A stretch of DNA of 64,000 nt from Evernia prunastri (lineage: Eukaryota > Ascomycota > Lecanoromycetes > Lecanorales > Parmeliaceae): NCBI GenBank assembly GCA_003184365.1, contig NKYR01000061.1, positions 1-64,000 on the forward strand, written 5' to 3'. The position numbers were made by a program, and so were the translations under genes. Positions 10,600 to 22,600 of this stretch are shown one piece after another (position 1 is the stretch's first letter; each line of letters starts with the position of its first letter). The notes below the pieces were generated by a model. It saw nothing but the letters and a program-made list of their open reading frames with translations. It searched no databases and was not told the DNA's origin.

Positions 10600-10620
10600 N
10601 NNNNNNNNNNNNNNNNNNNN
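10600..10620. other. Assembly gap (21 N)
   Basis: A run of Ns interrupts the element between the start of the reverse-transcriptase-like frame and a displaced gag piece. Confidence 0.9.
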
Positions 10621-11111
10621 TGGTTGAGACGTGGACCTCGGTATCCAATTCTGGCGCCTTTCCGAAGAATACCCGCTAGCGTCTTGACATAAGTGGTATC
10701 GGGGTGGTTTCCCAACCAATACTCCCAACCCTCTACTATCAATGGTCCTGGATGAGGCAGGTCAGGATCTGACGCGTCGAACGGAGTGTAAGGGAACCCC
10801 TCAGATATGAACGTCAGCGAGGAGGGGATTGCGCTGGCCGTTACGATTCAATCGGACGGCTTGGATATGCGATTTCCCAGCGGGGTGGTGTTGGCATTGG
10901 AGGATGAGTGGTTGTGAGGCTTCGAGCATGACGCGGCCGGGTGATTCTGCTGACAATTGGAGCAGACGTGTGCGTACTTGCATTGCTCGCCGCGGGAGCA
11001 CTTGTTTGCGTTGAAATTATTGCAAGTCAGCGTGCTTGAAGAGGAGGATTTGGGGGCCTGGGTACTGGCTTGCTGTCTGCTATCGTTACCGGTGGGAACT
11101 GCCCTTCGGAC
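10621..11111 (-). pseudogene. Gag C-terminal finger plus start of DIRS/Ngaro-type reverse-transcriptase frame
   Basis: On the minus strand a gag-like tail carries the finger CNNFNANKCSRGEQCKYAH followed by VCSNCQQNHPAASC, a CCCH-like then CCHC-like arrangement seen in YR retroelements. It ends at a TGA at 10848-10850. The same frame continues past the stop as FISEGFPYTPFDASDPDLP and then LGNHPDTTYVKTLAGILRKG, ARIGYRGPR. The last part is the N-terminal signature (nHPD...L..G...GF/Y.GP) of fungal DIRS/Ngaro reverse transcriptases. The frame is cut by the N run at 10620. The stop may be a real gag terminator, a readthrough site or a C-to-T change of a CGA codon. Confidence 0.65.
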
Positions 11112-11112
11112 N
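11112..11112. other. Assembly gap (single N)
   Basis: Joins two gag pieces that are not contiguous in the element; the sequence left of the gap recurs near 11655-11675. Confidence 0.7.
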
Positions 11113-11556
11113 GAGACCGGAAGCTTCCTGAATAACCTCATCCTTCTTCCCCTTACTGTTCTTGGTAGCCCAGTCCGCATAGTCTTGTGCTAACATGACC
11201 AGGTTCTTTGGTTTGAACGTACCATAGAAGATTTGCTTGAAATATTTGACGTCGACCGCCCGGAATTGCTCGTGGAGTTTAAGAAAGGGCTTATTACCTT
11301 CGTTGTGTTGGAATGATACCTTCGACCTACTTCTTCGCCCTGAATCGGACGACGAATACCCTGAGGATGAGTCGCGTCGACGACGGACATATATCACTTG
11401 GGGGGACCTGGATCGGTGACGAGAGGGGGACCTGGATCGACGAGATCGAGACCGGTGCTTCTTTTTGACCAAATCCTTGAGTAAGGACGCGATTTGATCG
11501 AGTTGAGAAGCCGGAGGGGGGGTCTCTTCAATGACGTCCGGACTGACCGTCCCAGA
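11113..11556 (-). pseudogene. Gag N-terminal/middle fragment with full-length linker
   Basis: The minus strand reads a basic Arg/Ser-rich stretch (KKHRSRSRRSRSPSRHRSRS, then VIYVRRRRDSSSGY). It continues through NKPFLKLHEQFRAVDVKYFK and NLVMLAQDYADWATKNSKGK to EVIQEASGL. This copy keeps a segment of about 50 codons that is absent from the neighbouring copy at 11558-12425. It overlaps that copy's start, so the two are separate element copies or unmerged contigs. Confidence 0.65.
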
Positions 11557-11557
11557 N
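11557..11557. other. Assembly gap (single N)
   Basis: Both sides consist of gag sequence that recurs elsewhere within 2 kb, pointing to unresolved repeat assembly. Confidence 0.7.
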
Positions 11558-12425
11558 GGAGCACTTGTTTGCGTTGAAATTATTGCAAGTCAGCGTGCTT
11601 GAAGAGGAGGATTTGGGGGCCTGGGTACTGGCTTGCTGTCTGCTATCGTTACCGGTGGGAACTGCCCTTCGGACGAGGAGGTTGAGGCAACGTTGATCCT
11701 CCGTGGTCCATGCCAATGGGTTGTCCTGGCCGTTGAGCATGCGGGCGGACATGAAGGCATAGTGGTATGCTCGAATGGAGTCAAAACGGTAGTGGACCGA
11801 AAAGTCTGATAGACGGATTCGATACTGAATGAGTGCCTCGTGGAGCTGCAGGGCTACATGAGGTCTTGCAGCAAAGAAACAAATGGCGGTGCAATAGACG
11901 TCGAAACAGCGAAGAAGTTGGCTGAGACCGGAAGCTTCCTTCGTTGTGTTGGAATGATACCTTCGACCTACTTCTTCGCCCTGAATCGGACGACGAATAC
12001 CCTGAGGATGAGTCGCGTCGACGACGGACATATATCACTTGGGGGGACCTGGATCGGTGACGAGAGGGGGACCCGGATCGACGAGATCGAGACCGGTGCT
12101 TCTTTTTGACCAAATCCTTGAGTAAGGACGCGATTTGATCGAGTTGAGAAGCCGGAGGGGGGGTCTCTTCAATGACGTCCGGACTGACCGTCCCAGAGGA
12201 GACCGGTGAGGCCGACCGTGCTGGGGTTGGATCGCGTGGAGGTGGACGTTGCGAGGAACGAGTTTTGGCAGAGGCACGAGGCTTGGTAACACCTTTAGGT
12301 GCAGAGGCTGCTGGGGCAGTGGTCTTGGACCTGGTTTTGGACGTCTTGGACGTGGCTTTGGACTTGGAGGACGAAGTCGGCTGGCTGTTTGCCTTGGAAC
12401 GAGTTGTCATGGACGCGGAAGCCAT
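11558..12425 (-). pseudogene. Gag-like protein of the Ngaro-like element, internally deleted
   Basis: The frame starts MASASMTTRSKANSQPTSS just inside repeat A1. It is rich in Ser, Thr, Lys and Pro and reads through an Arg/Ser-rich block to FQHNEG near 11940. There it jumps directly to EASGL-type sequence in another frame. Comparison with 11113-11556 shows that the jump removes about 160 bp, with CTTCCT/CCTTCG-like microhomology at the joint. Beyond it the second frame reads ALIQYRIRLSDFSVHYRFDS, the AYHYAFMSARM block and CNNFNANKCS, where the gap cuts it. The deletion shifts the frame, so this copy cannot encode intact gag. Confidence 0.65.
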
Positions 12426-12533
12426 TTGGGCAGTGGGGTGTGGCTGTGAGTGGAATGATAGAGGAATGTGCTAATGGGAGTAGAAACTGGATATCAGGTG
12501 ACACCGTGTTACTTGCGTGGCTACGGAAGAGGA

Positions 12534-12725
12534 ACGAAAGAATGCTATGACTCTGAAAGAGATCAATTCGAATGAAGAGTCAAATGCAGATAGAAGCCAG
12601 CTACTTATGCTGCTTCCTAATGAGCTACCTCCCCTGTAGAGGACACGTATTCCAACATTCCAACCAAGGCCTGAAACGATATAAGCGATATTAAGGCCTA
12701 CTAACCCCCTGTCATGCAGGCGTGA
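12534..12725 (-). repeat. Repeat A1 of the retroelement (5' end)
   Basis: 192-bp direct repeat of 10041-10232, lying about 110 bp upstream of the gag start on the minus strand. Confidence 0.85.
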
Positions 12726-12956
12726 ACAACGGACTAGTAATGCTGGATCATGAGGACAACCCTATATGTAGGGAAGAGGGGGAGAGGTAATCGACAGAAT
12801 TACATTAGATTAAATCTATTACAAGTTATGTTTCTATTTAAATAAGCCCGATCTCCATATCCCTCACGTATATGCCCCAATCTCTATTCTAGACCCCGAG
12901 AATCAAAATCATAAAAATGCGATCTCATCAATCATGAACCACACTCCACTCCCACT

Positions 12957-15900
12957 CTAACTCTGATTCCCCGTCCCCGGCACCCCCTGCGCGCTCACAC
13001 TCGTCGCATTAAACACATAAACCGCCAACGCGCCACTCCCGCCACAGTACTCCTTCCGATTCCCCTTACACAGCATACCGCAACTGCTCTCCGCGACCTT
13101 AGTGGCATTAGCCGGCATGGACGCGGCGCAATAGCACTCCTGCGCGTACTCGACGCCCGCAACCTTCATGGTCGGGGTGGAGGCCTGGCAAAACTGGACG
13201 CAGGCCTCGACGGTCATGCCCGTGGAGTTCTGGTAGGACGGGCCGGGGAGGAGGCGGGCGTTCTGGAGCTCGCTGTAGCAGCCCTGCTCGACGTAGTAGC
13301 CGACCTGTTTCACCGTCTGGGGCGGCTGGTACGAGGTGAGGTTGTACAAGCTGAGGGCGTTTGCGCCGCCGCAGATCTCGCTGCCGTTGCCGGCGCACGG
13401 TTGGCCGCAGCTCGCCTTGGCGGCGCCGACCGCGGCGTAGTTCTGGAGGCCGGAGCCGCAGTAGCATTCGGAGCCGTATTCGAGGCCGGCGAGGGGGAAG
13501 TTGTTGCCGTTGGCGGTGGAGGAGCAGAAGGATTGGCAGGATTCGATGGTCATGCCGGAGGTGTTGGTGTAGGAGGCGCCGGAGAGGGCGCGCGGGGTGA
13601 CGGAGTCGTTGGCGCAGCCGAGGTAGGACCAGCCGGAGGAGGAGAGCTCGCCGGCTGTTGGGGTGTGGAGGGAAGGGGTGGTGGAGGAGGGGGTGGAGGA
13701 TTTGAGGGAGGAGGAGATTGTTGAGGCGGTGGTTGAGGGGTTGGTGATGGATGATGGTGTGTTGGAGGAGACGATACTGGAGGAAATTATGGTCGACGAT
13801 GCCGTGGTCGATGATGGTTTGCTGGATGATGGTGTAGTGGTAGAAGAAGCAGTAGTCGAAGATATTATAGTTGAAGACATTATAGTAGACGATAGAACAG
13901 TCGACGAGACTTTGCTCGAGGATATTATGGAAGAAGATAAGGTAGTGGAAGACAACCCCACGGATAATGATGATGTTGTAGAAGATAAGGTTATGGACGA
14001 TGATGCGATCGAAGACGGTCCGCCGGAAGAAGATACGGATGTCGATGTCATTTTACTGGTTGAAGCTATTCCCAGTGATGACATCGGGGAAGAACCTGTG
14101 GAGGACACGCTGCCGGACGCAGTGACGGAGCCTAGAGCGGACGACGAGAGCGAATTTTTCGATGACGAGAGCACAGAGGCCAAAGAAGCGACAGACGAAG
14201 CGCTACTCGATGAGTTCCGGCTGGAAGACAACGACGTAAGACTTGGAGTGGTCGACGAGGATTTGCTCGATGCCAGTGGCGAGGTCGAAGAGACAGCAGT
14301 GGCAGAAGAGTTGAGTTTGGAGGCAATCGACGACACCGAAGATATGGACGACACAGCCGGAGACGACGACGCCGCGATAAGCCGGTTAGTCGATGCCTGG
14401 AGCTCATACATATCTAGTCGCCAGCCACCTCCACAGTACTCGCGGCTGTTACCCGAACAGAGCACATTGCAGTCCGTCTGTGGCTGCACGCCGCTGCCTA
14501 CGTTGGGAGCTGTTCCACAGTAGCTAGATACCCGTCAGCGGTTGTCTTCAAGACCATATGGCACTATATCAATTAGGGATCTGCTGCTTACCACTCCTGT
14601 CCATACTCGACGCCCATCCACGCGTAGCCGGCGCACTGGGCAGCGCAGACCTCGACGGTTAGGCCAGTGGTGTTGAAATATGCAAAGCCACTCAGAGTGC
14701 GGGTGTTGCTGTTTTGCTGCGTGTCATTCCAGCAGCCTTGGTAGACGTAGTTGCCGACGGTTTGGACGTGAACTGGACCAGTAGAAATAGGTGCAGCCGA
14801 TGACGCTGAGGAAGCAACAGACGCTGAAGGGACGACCGAGGAGGCGGCAATACTGGATGATTGGCCGATTAAAGACGAGGCACCGACGGCCGAAGATGCG
14901 CTTGAGGGGACGGCTGACGAGGTCACAGCAACGTAAGTGTAGATGTTGAGCCGATTCGGGCCACCACAGTACTCTGTCGCGTTCCCGCTGCACACCACAT
15001 TGCAGCCAGTAACATCCGGGGTGCTTCCCGCAACGAGAGCTGATCCTCCTCCGATGGCATTACCACAGTAGCATTCAGCTCCATATTCGACGCCAAAATA
15101 CGTAAAGGCGGTGCATTCGGAAGCACATTGTTCGATGTTATTCTGACTCGCGACTCCTGGGTTCGCGAGACCGGTCAAAGCTCTCGAATTGACGCTGTCG
15201 CTGTAGCAGCCCAAGTACGAGAAACCAGCTCCCTTTTGAACAGTGATCGGTCCAGTCGGTGTGGGGGCTGCTGTAGAAGAACTCGCGACCATTGCCGACG
15301 AGGTGCCAGAAAGCGCCAGTGTTGCGGAGCCGGTGATGGTAGGAACAGCCGAAGAAGCAGAGGCGAGCGAAGCGTTGTACTGATACGTATTCAACCGATT
15401 CGGTCCGCCACAGTATTCGCTAGTATTGCCATCGCAAGTCATGTCACAGAGATTCTGTGTTGGGTCGCTTCCACCAGTAGCCAGAACCGAACCTCCTAGC
15501 AATGCGTTTCCACAGTAGCATTCCTATGAAGATTTCGCAATCAGTATTCGCGTCCAAAAAACGTCTTGTGATCAACACCGGCACTGCAAGGAGGATGAGT
15601 TTCCCAAAGTACATACCGCGCTATATTCGACTCCAAAGTACGTGAACTGAGCGCAAGCAGCGGCGCAGAGCTCGACAGTCAACGTTCCACCAGCAACAGG
15701 ATTGGCAAGTCCCGTGAGCGCGCGGTTGGCTGTGCTGTCCGTATAGCAACCGATGTAGCTGAACCCACTAGCCGAAGGCACAACCGAAGGAGCGCCAGGC
15801 GTTGGTGTCGGGCTCGTCCCAGGTATCGATGTTGTCGACGTGGGTGCCGGCAAGCTACCATTGAGCTGATACATATCGAGTCTATCCGGACCACCGCAGT

Positions 15901-18900
15901 ACTCGGAGACGTTACCACCACATAGCATGGAGCAACCGTTAGTGAGAATGTCCGAGCTAGGCTGGTTGACAGAGCCAGCATTGATCGTGTTGCCGCAGTA
16001 ACACTCGTTGGAGTATTCTATGAGAGATCAGAGTCAGTTGTTTTGCTTTGGAATACATGTTTGGGAATGTTGGTCGGGGTTTGGGTAGTGAAGGACCCTT
16101 TAAGCCCCCAAACAAATCTTGGGGCTCAGAATGTGAGATGGAGATGATGACACCTTTCAGAGATGTACATACCAACGCCGAAGTAAGTGTATCCCTGGCA
16201 AGAAGCCTCACAGCTTTCTATCGTATTGCCGACGCCAGCTGGCATTGGCGGCTCCAGACCAGACAGCGCGCGACCAACTGTAGCCTCTGAGTAACAGCCG
16301 ATGTAATTATAGTTTCCAGTTTGGTTCACGGTAATCGGTGCACCAGCGGGCTGAGTGTCACTACCAGGGGTATAGCGTGAGGGATCATAGTAGACGCTCA
16401 GGTAACCGCCAAACCCACCACAGACCTGAGTCGCATCACCAGCGCAGGAGAAAGTGCAGTAGGTTTCGTCGGCCTTGTAGAGGCTAGGTGGCGGCGTATT
16501 ACCTACCCAGCATTCCGTCTGATATTCGGTACCAGCGAAGATGTAGTTGCCTGCTAGAGCTTCCGTTTGGCAGAGGCCATTGGTGTTCGAGCTGTTGTCA
16601 TAAGGCTGGGTCGGGAGCAATCGCCCTGCGGGAGCATTGTCGATGAAGCAGCCGAGGTACGAGTAGACTGGCAAGCCCGAGGAATTGGTCGGTCCTACCT
16701 TCCTGCTGACCACCGTACCCTGTATCTGAACAACATGGACGCCAAAGTTCAAATCATCTATTGCCACATCAGAAAAGGTTCTCTCAAAGCTAGGGGGAAA
16801 ATGACATACTGGTGTTCAAAGTCCAGCTGTTGGTGTAGACTTGATCCGGATTGTTCGGAGTCTCGGCGTTAGTGGCAAATATGACTGTCCCATAGGCACA
16901 GTCGTTGACATTAATTTGTTGTGACTCGTGCAAATCAGTGGGATCTTCTAAGCGGAATACGCCGTTAGGAGGCTTGCTTTTGGTGACTTCAAGCACGGAG
17001 CCACCGACATCACAGATGCGGATCTGCAACGAAGGTGATGTCCCGGGAACGACATCGCCAAAGTCCATAACAAGAGTACTTTGTGGCAACCAACCGCCTT
17101 CGCCGTTGCTGATGGAGAAATTTGCAATAGGCGCCGTAGAGGCAGAACCTTCCAAGATGATACTCTGGGATCCTCCAGTACTCCATACCTCTAAAAACGA
17201 TGCGTAGTTGCCAGTTCCGTTGACAGGTGTGAAAGTTGAATCGACGGATATTTGGGCTCCAGCAGCGATGACAGTACCCACCACAGGCAGATCGCTTGCG
17301 GTAAAACCGTATCCGAGATCTTGCGTTGCGCCACCAAAGGTAGTGTTGGTCCAGTCTATGTCGTCATCGTCGAGCTCATCAGTGGTGTACGCATACCCAG
17401 TGATGGTGAGAGGGCTCAATCCCGCGTTGGTGATGGTAAAGGAGAGCGAGTTGGTGGGGACATCTTCTGGATAGTTCAGCAGGACAAGGCCACTGTAGTC
17501 GACTGTGATAGGGGCTATGACGAGGAAAGCATTCTGCGACACCTCTGTCCCGGTCAAGCTAATGGGGAACGTTGTCGAGTATCCGCCCATCCCATTGAGA
17601 GTGGTAAGAGTCAACGCAGTGCTTTTGACACCGGGCGCAACATTGCCATATGAAGCGTTCGCTGTGTTTCCACTGTGCGTTGTAGTAAGATTCCAAGTGA
17701 CAGGAAAAGTAAAGGTGGCGCCTGCTTTCAGAGGTCCTTGAGGCAAGTTCGCTGCGTTCACCTGGAAGTTCAAGTCGCCAGTGGTAACGCTTGTGATTTG
17801 ATTGATGGCGATAATGGCAGTGCACGTAACCGTTTCGGTCTGGCTGTTCCCGAGAGCAACACGGCCAAAATCGACTGGCGAAGTGCAATTCAGAGGTAGG
17901 TTGACGGGAGAGCCCAAACAATAGAGGGTTCCCTGAGCGTCTGTGACATACAGACGAGTGTCTCCGAAAGCTGGGCGTTGAAACTTATTCAGTCCATTGA
18001 CTTGCGGCAGATTGATCCTCTTCATGGTGCCGTCCGAGTTCGGTACAGCATACCAAGCGCGTAATCCAGCATCAGGATCACACATCCATAGAATGGCGGT
18101 ACCAGCTTTACCTTTATAAGTAGTGATCGTTGGGATACCGACTCCAACGCGACCAGCAGACGTCTCGGTGGTCGCACCGACTTGAGTAAACAATGGAACG
18201 CCATTACCGTCAAAGCCGAGCTTGTACACGTATGTTGGGTAGTTAATTGGTGTCGAGTAAATGTACCCACCTTCAAGTGGATAGGATCCTGAGCCACCAA
18301 AAACAGCCTTGTTTGTCGTAATCGTCTGAATGATCCCATCGGTTCCACCGGGACCATTCCTGTACCCACCCAAGTTGTTGGCATTGAGGATGTAGATTTT
18401 GCCGTTTTTGCCCGCGGTCACGGCCATCTTCGAAACACCGGTGCCTTTGAAGACGGTGGGGTCGAGAAGTGCAATTCCACCGGAACCAAAGTCCTGGTCA
18501 CCACCGTCCAGATTTTGATAGTCGTAAGGCTGAAAGTAATCGGTTAGAAGCAGCTTACCTCCATCACCAATGTTGAGGTTGACCTATTACTCTATCAGTA
18601 ACCTCAGCGCACCAACGCAACTAGGTACACTCACACAAGCTTCACCCAGGGTTTGGCATCCGCTACTTCCTGAGGCAGGCGCATCGACATTCTGGTGGCC
18701 ATCGCCATTCCCAGATACCCAGAAGAGACGTTGGCCATCAGTCGATAGAGCCATTCCGCTCATCCAGATGCCACCTTGACCTCCGGCAAGATTGTCATTC
18801 CACACATTGGTTTGAGGAACGAGAGGTCCAGCTTCAGTCACGAAATTGGTCACAACCTGTTTCAGATTGACATCGATGCCGACAACTTGACCGGTATAAT

Positions 18901-19658
18901 TGAATAAGTCACAGTGACCGCCGAAACCACCATAGACGACAGAGCCAATCATTGTCAAGGCTGGTCGCTGCAGGACGGTCCCTCCGATGAAATATTTTCG
19001 CGGATCATTATCAGCCGGAACGCCGTCGACCAAGAGAGGCGGAAAAGTGTCCGCTAATGTGTTGATGTCCACGCCGTGAAAGTAATATACTCCGTTGTAA
19101 GTACCAGTGTTCCCCGGGTATCTGTAGTTTGGAATGTACGTCTTGGAGAAGAAGTACACAATGTCGCTGCTGGTATCTATGATGGGAGTTCCGATGATGC
19201 CAATGTAATTGGGGATATCTGTGCAAGCAATATCGGATTGCAAGAATGGCGGATGGACCTGTCGAGAGTTGATGGGATCGCCGGTCTTGGCATCTAGGGT
19301 CCGAATCCAATTCTGGGAAGATGCCAAGAAAACCAACTGGTTTCCACCGGCGTTCGGCGTGTAGACCAGTGGCTTTGCGTAGAACTTTGGCCGGTGTATT
19401 AGCAGCAGATTTCAACCCTGGCATACCATTTTCAATGGCCAACTTCAGAGACGTGCTCACCTGTTCTTGGAAGTTGAAGGGTACTTTCCAGAGCAAACCG
19501 AACTGTGCACTATCGACCACGGCAGGATCCATGTTATGATTCGGCAGGTAGCCTGACTGAGCTGGATCCGCATCTGATGGGCTGTCCGTGGATGCATAGC
19601 CAGAGACCTGTGGAAGCAAAGCTACCGCCGAAGCGATGAGCCATCGGGAGAGTATCAT
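12957..19658 (-). CDS. Secreted multi-WSC protein with PQQ-like beta-propeller, about 2068 residues
   Basis: Seven exons fit one frame: 19658-19461, 19384-18635, 18583-16810, 16757-16173, 16017-15617, 15523-14592 and 14523-12957. Donors include GTGAGC, GTGAGT and GTATGT, with a GCTAATAC branch point in intron 1; phases agree at every junction. The protein opens with a signal peptide (MILSRWLIASAVALLPQVSG). A PQQ-type propeller-like region follows (about 50-560; QNWIRTLDAKTGDP, LNANNLGGYRNGPGGTDGII). An Ig-like ASPM/SPD-2/Hydin-like stretch follows (about 560-900), then seven WSC domains with GC(Y/F/W)xDxxxxRxL starts and EC(Y)CG and EYCGG cores. A Ser/Thr-rich linker of about 240 residues separates WSC five and six. 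No C-terminal GPI or membrane segment is evident. A carbohydrate-binding secreted or wall protein is inferred. Confidence 0.85.
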
Positions 19659-22600
19659 GGTGAATGTGACCCGAGGTGCGTAGGCTACCTGTCATGAACA
19701 TGCAGAACGCAAAAACAGAAACGAATGGGCAGCTGGATCAAGGCAGATGGAGAAGAGGGGAGTCAGAGGGTTTTTACGTTTGTCCTACATTGCCTGAAGT
19801 CTGAGCGTTCCTGGATGTACCGGTGTAAGAGTGGCTCCAGACACGACTCATCCGAATCCGGAGAGATCTTGTGCAAGGTGCATGGTCAAGGCTGCCGACA
19901 TTGCTTCTTTCGGATCAGCCAACGTGGAGCTCGACGGTAGACAGGCAGTACCTGGACAGTTTTTGGACACGCCACATGGCCGGTGAAAGCTATTTTGTGT
20001 GCTGGACCCGGCCAGAACACTCTCAGCCTGTAGAATTATCGTAGCCATTGCAGTGCTGACCATGGTCAAGCGGACGGGCCGCCTGATAGATTGGTCTGTC
20101 GTTTTTCAAATTCTCACTTTGTCCGTAGTGGTGGATGGTATGACAATCCTTGTTAGCGATGTCACCTCGTGATAGTTTGATGCGTTTGCACCTTTATAGC
20201 GCTAGAGAAGGTTAGCTTGGCGCCATATCAGCAGCCCGAAGATTTCCAGCAGGGTTGAGAGGCTCGCAGAAGCGAGGGCGATATCAAGTTCCTTGATAGG
20301 CCAATCAGCCAAACGATTACCTACATGAAAAGTCAAATCGTAAAGATATCTCGGTTCTCATTTGCAGATTTCCTGCATGCGCTAAGCTGGTTGTATTTTC
20401 CGTCCAGCTGTCCTCTAGTCTGTAGAGGGTTAGTATTGGGGGTTGTATATTCTTTGATTGCGGGCGAAGCGGGATGTGAGTTATCAATTTTGCTTTTTCG
20501 TATTGCTATTATTATAGCTTGACTTGACTTATCTGCTGGCCGTGTCCTATGCTGTAAAATTCGCCGAAGAGGCGAAAAGCTCCACTTAAGTAACAAAGAA
20601 AAAAAAAACTCCAACATCGTAAATCATTTTGGCTGTCTGGGTGAGAAGATAAGACTTATCCTATGCACTGGCGGCATGGAAAGGAGGAAAATTGTTACTA
20701 CTACATTGATGCACCTACCTAGGACGGAATCACGTCCGCAGTACCAACAGCCAAGACATTTATGGCGTCGATGTATTTTTGGCCACAAAATACCAGAAGC
20801 TAAGTCGTGCATGATAGATTAAAAAAAGGGGGGGAAATCATTGGCTCTCCAATTGAAGGCCAAGCCACAAAGCGTTTTCCCCGCAAAATTCCAAGTGGAA
20901 ATTGAGTCCTACTCGGCTCTCCACGAAGAATAATGGGGCTCAACGGACAATAGTAATGATTCTGCGCAGAACCGATATGCTGGGCTCCCATCTCACGTGG
21001 TGTTGTAAAGTCTATCGGTGCTACCTATCAAGGCTTCAAAGTCCAAAATCTAGAACTCAATATAGCCTCTGCAGCCCGGGTTGCGAAAGTCGGTAGCTTA
21101 TTCTGGCCCAAAGTGGAAGTATAGAGCGCGCGAAGGAAGCCAAGCCAATATTGCGGAAAGTTCTGCCCAATGAAAAACCTTTCCATGGCTTTTAGCTTTG
21201 CATCATACCTCGCACCTATTACCTTATACATCTTACCTTCGGCTCAAGAAATGATGATTGACCGCTCTTCATATGCAAGCAATAACAACCTAAACTAATC
21301 CTTGCTGCAAATTTCGCGTATTAACGAGTAACGACATCCAAGGCTAGATGCGGGTCAGCTCGGAGGAGCCAGCGAACGACCGTCTATACCATAGAGTACC
21401 TTACCTATCTCATACGACCTGAGGCGTCAAGAGCATGATTAATGATTCATGAGAAAGACCCAGGGACTCCATCGGCCCTGCGTTGATACGACCGGCTGAA
21501 TGTGCTGAATGTGCGCAAATTAGAACATCGGCGGCTGAGTGTCTCTTCCCTCTTGTAAGAAAAAGTGGCTTGTCGGCGGTACTGATAGGACCCAAGAAGG
21601 AAGCAGATGTAGGTACGGAGCACGCATATGCAATGCCTGTACGCGGCAAGATCCCTTTGCAGGATCCCGTCTGCTTACTCAATGCAAGCCATGGCAGCCC
21701 CCACGTATCCGGTCTAGAGCGAGCAAGCCCAGTCGTGTGGGTAGGTCAGTGGTCAGCGAAGGAAGACCCGACGTGCTTACACGAGGCTAGTGTCGCCTAT
21801 CGGCCAACCAAGGTGGGCTTCCTTAATTTCACTGCAGGCCACCCCACCACCATCAGTCCTCAACAGCGAAGGCTCTGCCCCTACGCGGGGCCAAAGGGTG
21901 CGGAAAGCGCAAACATTGCTGCATACGTGCATTCGATAAAGGAGACGGCCTGGATGAAAATGGTAAGACGGCGGCAAGAGCATCCGGCCACCATTCCGTG
22001 TTAGTTGGTTTTCCTTCCTGCACGTTGCAGACCGCAGGAATCTTCTCAGTCTGCTGCAGGAACCACGGAATATTTCCCGACAGGATCCTTCCACGCAAGC
22101 TCAGTCCTGTTTGGGTCGTGGAGTCCGCAGACTTCTCACCATCGACCCAGGACTCGATCGGGCCTTGCACATTAAACAAATGCAGACGGCCCATGTTCCG
22201 CATCATGCCGCTCTAGGCCTAGGGAAGGAAGCCCATACTTCCCTTCGAGGACGCAGACACCAAGACACCACCCATCCGATGCGTCGCGCTTACATGGTTC
22301 ATTCTGAGGGGGTGTGGGCCGACAGAGAAAAGACTTAAGCCTCCCTCGGCTCTGCGTACCCTCATTCACCATGCAAAGTCCAGAACGAACCGCCACCAAG
22401 CTATCACGCAAGCCATGATTACCTCTTTCAGGTGATGGAAGCTGACAAAGGCTGCTCGGAGTTCCGAATAGAGAAGAGGTTCTAGCAGCTCCCTGGATAT
22501 TGGAGAATGATCACGTGCGAGGACCAATCTTCAAATGCGCTCATGTTGTGGATAGAAAGGACGCCACGATTCAGTTCTTCATTGGGGGATTACATACCGC

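Larger units (their letters stand above)
9787..12725 (-). mobile_element. Ngaro-like (tyrosine-recombinase) retrotransposon with split direct repeats, gapped assembly
   Basis: Read on the minus strand the order is A1 (12725-12534), gag-like and reverse-transcriptase-start fragments, B1 (10417-10233), A2 (10232-10041), B2 (10040 or 9971 down to 9787). A1 and A2 match over 192 bp, B1 and B2 over 185 bp. A2 abuts B1, and B2 probably abuts A2 because B1 is cut off by the N at 10418. This split-direct-repeat plan is the hallmark of Ngaro-group elements, not of LTR elements. The protein fragments agree: a gag-like protein with a cysteine/histidine finger, then an N-terminal segment typical of DIRS/Ngaro reverse transcriptases. 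The body holds four N gaps and repeated blocks. The rest of the reverse transcriptase, RNase H and recombinase is absent. Confidence 0.7.

Noticed and set aside
13663..14523. 286-codon acidic plus-strand open frame opposite the WSC gene
   Set aside because: It is the antisense shadow of the Ser/Thr-rich linker; its Asp/Glu/Val bias is what reversed serine codons produce.
19011..19384. Extension of WSC exon 1 in its own frame
   Set aside because: The downstream propeller motif FYAKPLVYTP lies in another frame, and a clean 76-bp intron (GTGAGC donor, GCTAATAC branch) joins the two.
21483..22004. 173-codon plus-strand open frame
   Set aside because: No domain-like composition, overlapped by long frames on the other strand, and no promoter or splice context.
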